In this document: piece after piece, positions 5,521 to 6,282 of the stretch | How the letters are laid out: each line of letters starts with the position of its first letter | How positions within the stretch are numbered: the first letter of the stretch is position 1 | Origin: Acidobacteriota bacterium | GTDB taxonomy: Bacteria > Acidobacteriota > Terriglobia > UBA7540 | Reading direction: 5' to 3' | Length of the DNA stretch: 6,282 nt | Assembly: GCA_003171295.1 (NCBI GenBank) | Contig: PMYF01000981.1 | Span: forward strand, 1-6,282 | Notes under the pieces: generated by a model | Told to the model about the DNA's origin: nothing | Database searches by the model: none | What the model saw: the letters and a program-made list of their open reading frames with translations, nothing else | Made by a program: the position numbers and the translations under genes

Positions 5521-5595
5521 ATGACTATTGAACGGCTCCTATCCCAAGAGTGTAATCAGCTTTCAGCCGGTAGCAGCAACCGCGCGCAGCCGTGA
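5521..5595 (+). pseudogene. 24-codon stump, probable 5' end of a lost downstream gene
   Basis: ATG 5521 opens 24 codons (MTIERLLSQECNQLSAGSSN and four more residues) that end at TGA 5593. No family is recognisable. The strong ribosome binding site and operon-like spacing suggest that a real gene started here in tandem with the glycosidase. From about 5556 the opposite strand looks like a transposase C-terminus, so only the first dozen or so codons may be original and the rest would be mobile-element DNA that replaced the gene body. The alternative is a genuine small protein or coincidence. Confidence 0.35.
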
Positions 5596-5655
5596 TAGAT
5601 GGCGGCGATGAAGTTCCTGGCACAGCGAAAACCGAACGATCGATGGCTGATGGTG
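5556..5655 (-). pseudogene. Probable C-terminal scrap of another transposase
   Basis: The minus-strand frame ending at TGA 5558-5556 reads TISHRSFGFRCARNFIAAIY then HGCARLLLPAES. The arginine-rich lead followed by RNFIAAIY-type hydrophobic helix resembles the extreme C-termini of DDE transposases of the IS5/IS4 kind (for example RNFLAAVYLA-like endings). Nothing upstream in this frame continues the protein: the sequence meets the presumed edge of the integrase-type element at about 5651-5654. The match is short and made from memory, so family is uncertain. Confidence 0.3.
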
Positions 5656-5844
5656 TCCTTCGCCAAAATTCGATAATGGTGTATTCGCCGCAAAAACAGC
5701 CGTTTCGGCCTGTCGATCTGGGCCTTGGGCTCGGGCCATTGATGTCATCGGTCTGGTCGAGCCTTTGCGCCGACCAGCGCCGGTCTTGCGCGAAGTAGGT
5801 TGCAGTTCTCGAGGTAAGGGAACGGCGGCCCAATCTGCAAGTGA
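5596..5844. other. Non-coding interval with transposon debris
   Basis: Apart from the transposase scrap and the direct repeat listed separately, I see no gene. A plus-strand open frame (5592-5798) and two minus-strand frames overlap each other, have no ribosome binding site and show no domain. The part 5696-5844 is probably the 3' non-coding end of the integrase-type element. Confidence 0.45.
5650..5695. repeat. Imperfect direct repeat, candidate end of the integrase-type element
   Basis: ATGGTGTCCTTCGCCAAAA (5650-5668) recurs as ATGGTGTATTCGCCGCAAAA (5676-5695), 26 bp apart. Elements with rve-type transposases commonly begin 5'-TG and carry repeated transposase-binding sites near the tips. 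This pair lies downstream of the minus-strand integrase, where such an end is expected. The outer boundary would be about 5651-5654. Confidence 0.4.
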
Positions 5845-6282
5845 TTACGCAGCGCGCCGTTCGTAGCGATGGTGCAGGCCACCAACCTGCGGGAGTTCCA
5901 CGATCTTTCCCACCTCCGGCCCCTGCACGACGCGAGTGGTCGGAGCGTCCTTGGCTAAAGAGAGGTGAGTTCTCGAACCCAGATAATAATCGAAATAGCC
6001 TTTCAGGATCCGTCGCAAATGCTTTTCTCCCAGCACGATCACGTGATCCAGGCACTCGCGTCGGATGGAGCCCACCAGCCTTTCGGCAAACGGATTTTGC
6101 CAAGGGCTCTGCGGTGCGGTCAGGACTTCGCTGGTGCCCAGGTCTCGGAGACGATGGCGGCAACATTCCCCATAGATCTGGTCCCGATCGCGGACCAAAT
6201 AGCGCGGCGCTGTGTCTTCGGGAAATGCTTCCAGGATCTGCTGAGCGGTCCAAGCCGCTGTCGGATGCTCCGTCACGTTGAA
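5845..6282 (-). CDS. Integrase-type (rve) transposase, C-terminal part, cut by window edge
   Basis: The minus-strand frame is open to the right edge, so the 145 visible residues are the C-terminal part of a longer protein; an internal GTG at 6276 is not the likely start because FN precedes it in frame and matches the family. Visible are the second catalytic aspartate (D32 of the visible part, in YLVRDRDQIYG) and the catalytic glutamate (E67, in SPWQNPFAERLVGSIRRECLDH), about 35 residues apart as in IS3/IS481-type DD(35)E enzymes. It ends with the conserved tail ELPQVGGLHHRYERRAA and TAA 5847-5845. The first catalytic aspartate and the DNA-binding N-terminus lie outside. No lesion is seen. I cannot choose between IS481-like and IS3-like. 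Confidence 0.8.
   Translation of the reverse strand, partial: FNVTEHPTAAWTAQQILEAFPEDTAPRYLVRDRDQIYGECCRHRLRDLGTSEVLTAPQSPWQNPFAERLVGSIRRECLDHVIVLGEKHLRRILKGYFDYYLGSRTHLSLAKDAPTTRVVQGPEVGKIVELPQVGGLHHRYERRAA

Noticed and set aside
1..6282. CRISPR array, tRNA, rRNA, riboswitch, toxin-antitoxin or defence genes
   Set aside because: No regularly spaced repeats, no RNA gene signatures, and none of the intact coding frames matches such systems.

Overview
This 6.3 kb window is an accessory, insertion-sequence-rich stretch of a GC-rich bacterial chromosome. Two apparently intact cargo genes, both predicted to be exported, are separated and flanked by pieces of at least three, probably four, transposable elements. 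The cargo (a Tat-exported sugar isomerase/epimerase-like TIM barrel and a Sec-exported (alpha/alpha)6-barrel glycosidase-like protein) and the transposase types resemble what I know from soil Acidobacteriota of the Solibacter/Bryobacter kind. That assignment is an impression from protein style, not proven by the sequence.

Layout. 1-345: non-coding, with a small inverted repeat, a perfect 14-bp tandem duplication and a plausible sigma70-type promoter (TTCACG-17-TATACT). 406-1365 (+): Tat-signal xylose-isomerase-like TIM-barrel protein with its four expected metal ligands. 1473-2209 (+): decayed IS1380-family transposase carrying an ATG-to-ATA start, two in-frame stops, a large in-frame internal deletion and a frameshift in a G run; its non-coding tail reaches about 2395. 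2414-3556: a nearly complete IS630-family element with imperfect terminal inverted repeats and TA at both ends. Its minus-strand transposase is split into two frames at an A7 run, but all three DDE residues remain. 3616-5460 (+): secreted six-hairpin glycosidase-like protein starting only 60 bp from the IS630 end. 5507-5595 (+): a strong Shine-Dalgarno and ATG opening a 24-codon frame, probably the stump of a lost downstream gene. 5556-5655 (-): probable C-terminal scrap of another transposase. 5845-6282 (-): C-terminal half of an rve/integrase-type transposase running off the right edge.

How it fits together. The two exported proteins may once have belonged to one carbohydrate-use locus, with the isomerase/epimerase-like protein and the glycosidase both outside the cytoplasmic membrane. 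Successive insertions (IS1380 first, now rotted; IS630 later and much better preserved) then separated them. The IS630 insertion lies close enough to the glycosidase that its end could now supply the promoter. I see no CRISPR array, tRNA, rRNA, defence system or clearly novel multi-gene system here. The points worth following up are the layered IS decay, the A7 split in the IS630 transposase, the hybrid promoter at the IS630 end, and the truncated gene start after the glycosidase.
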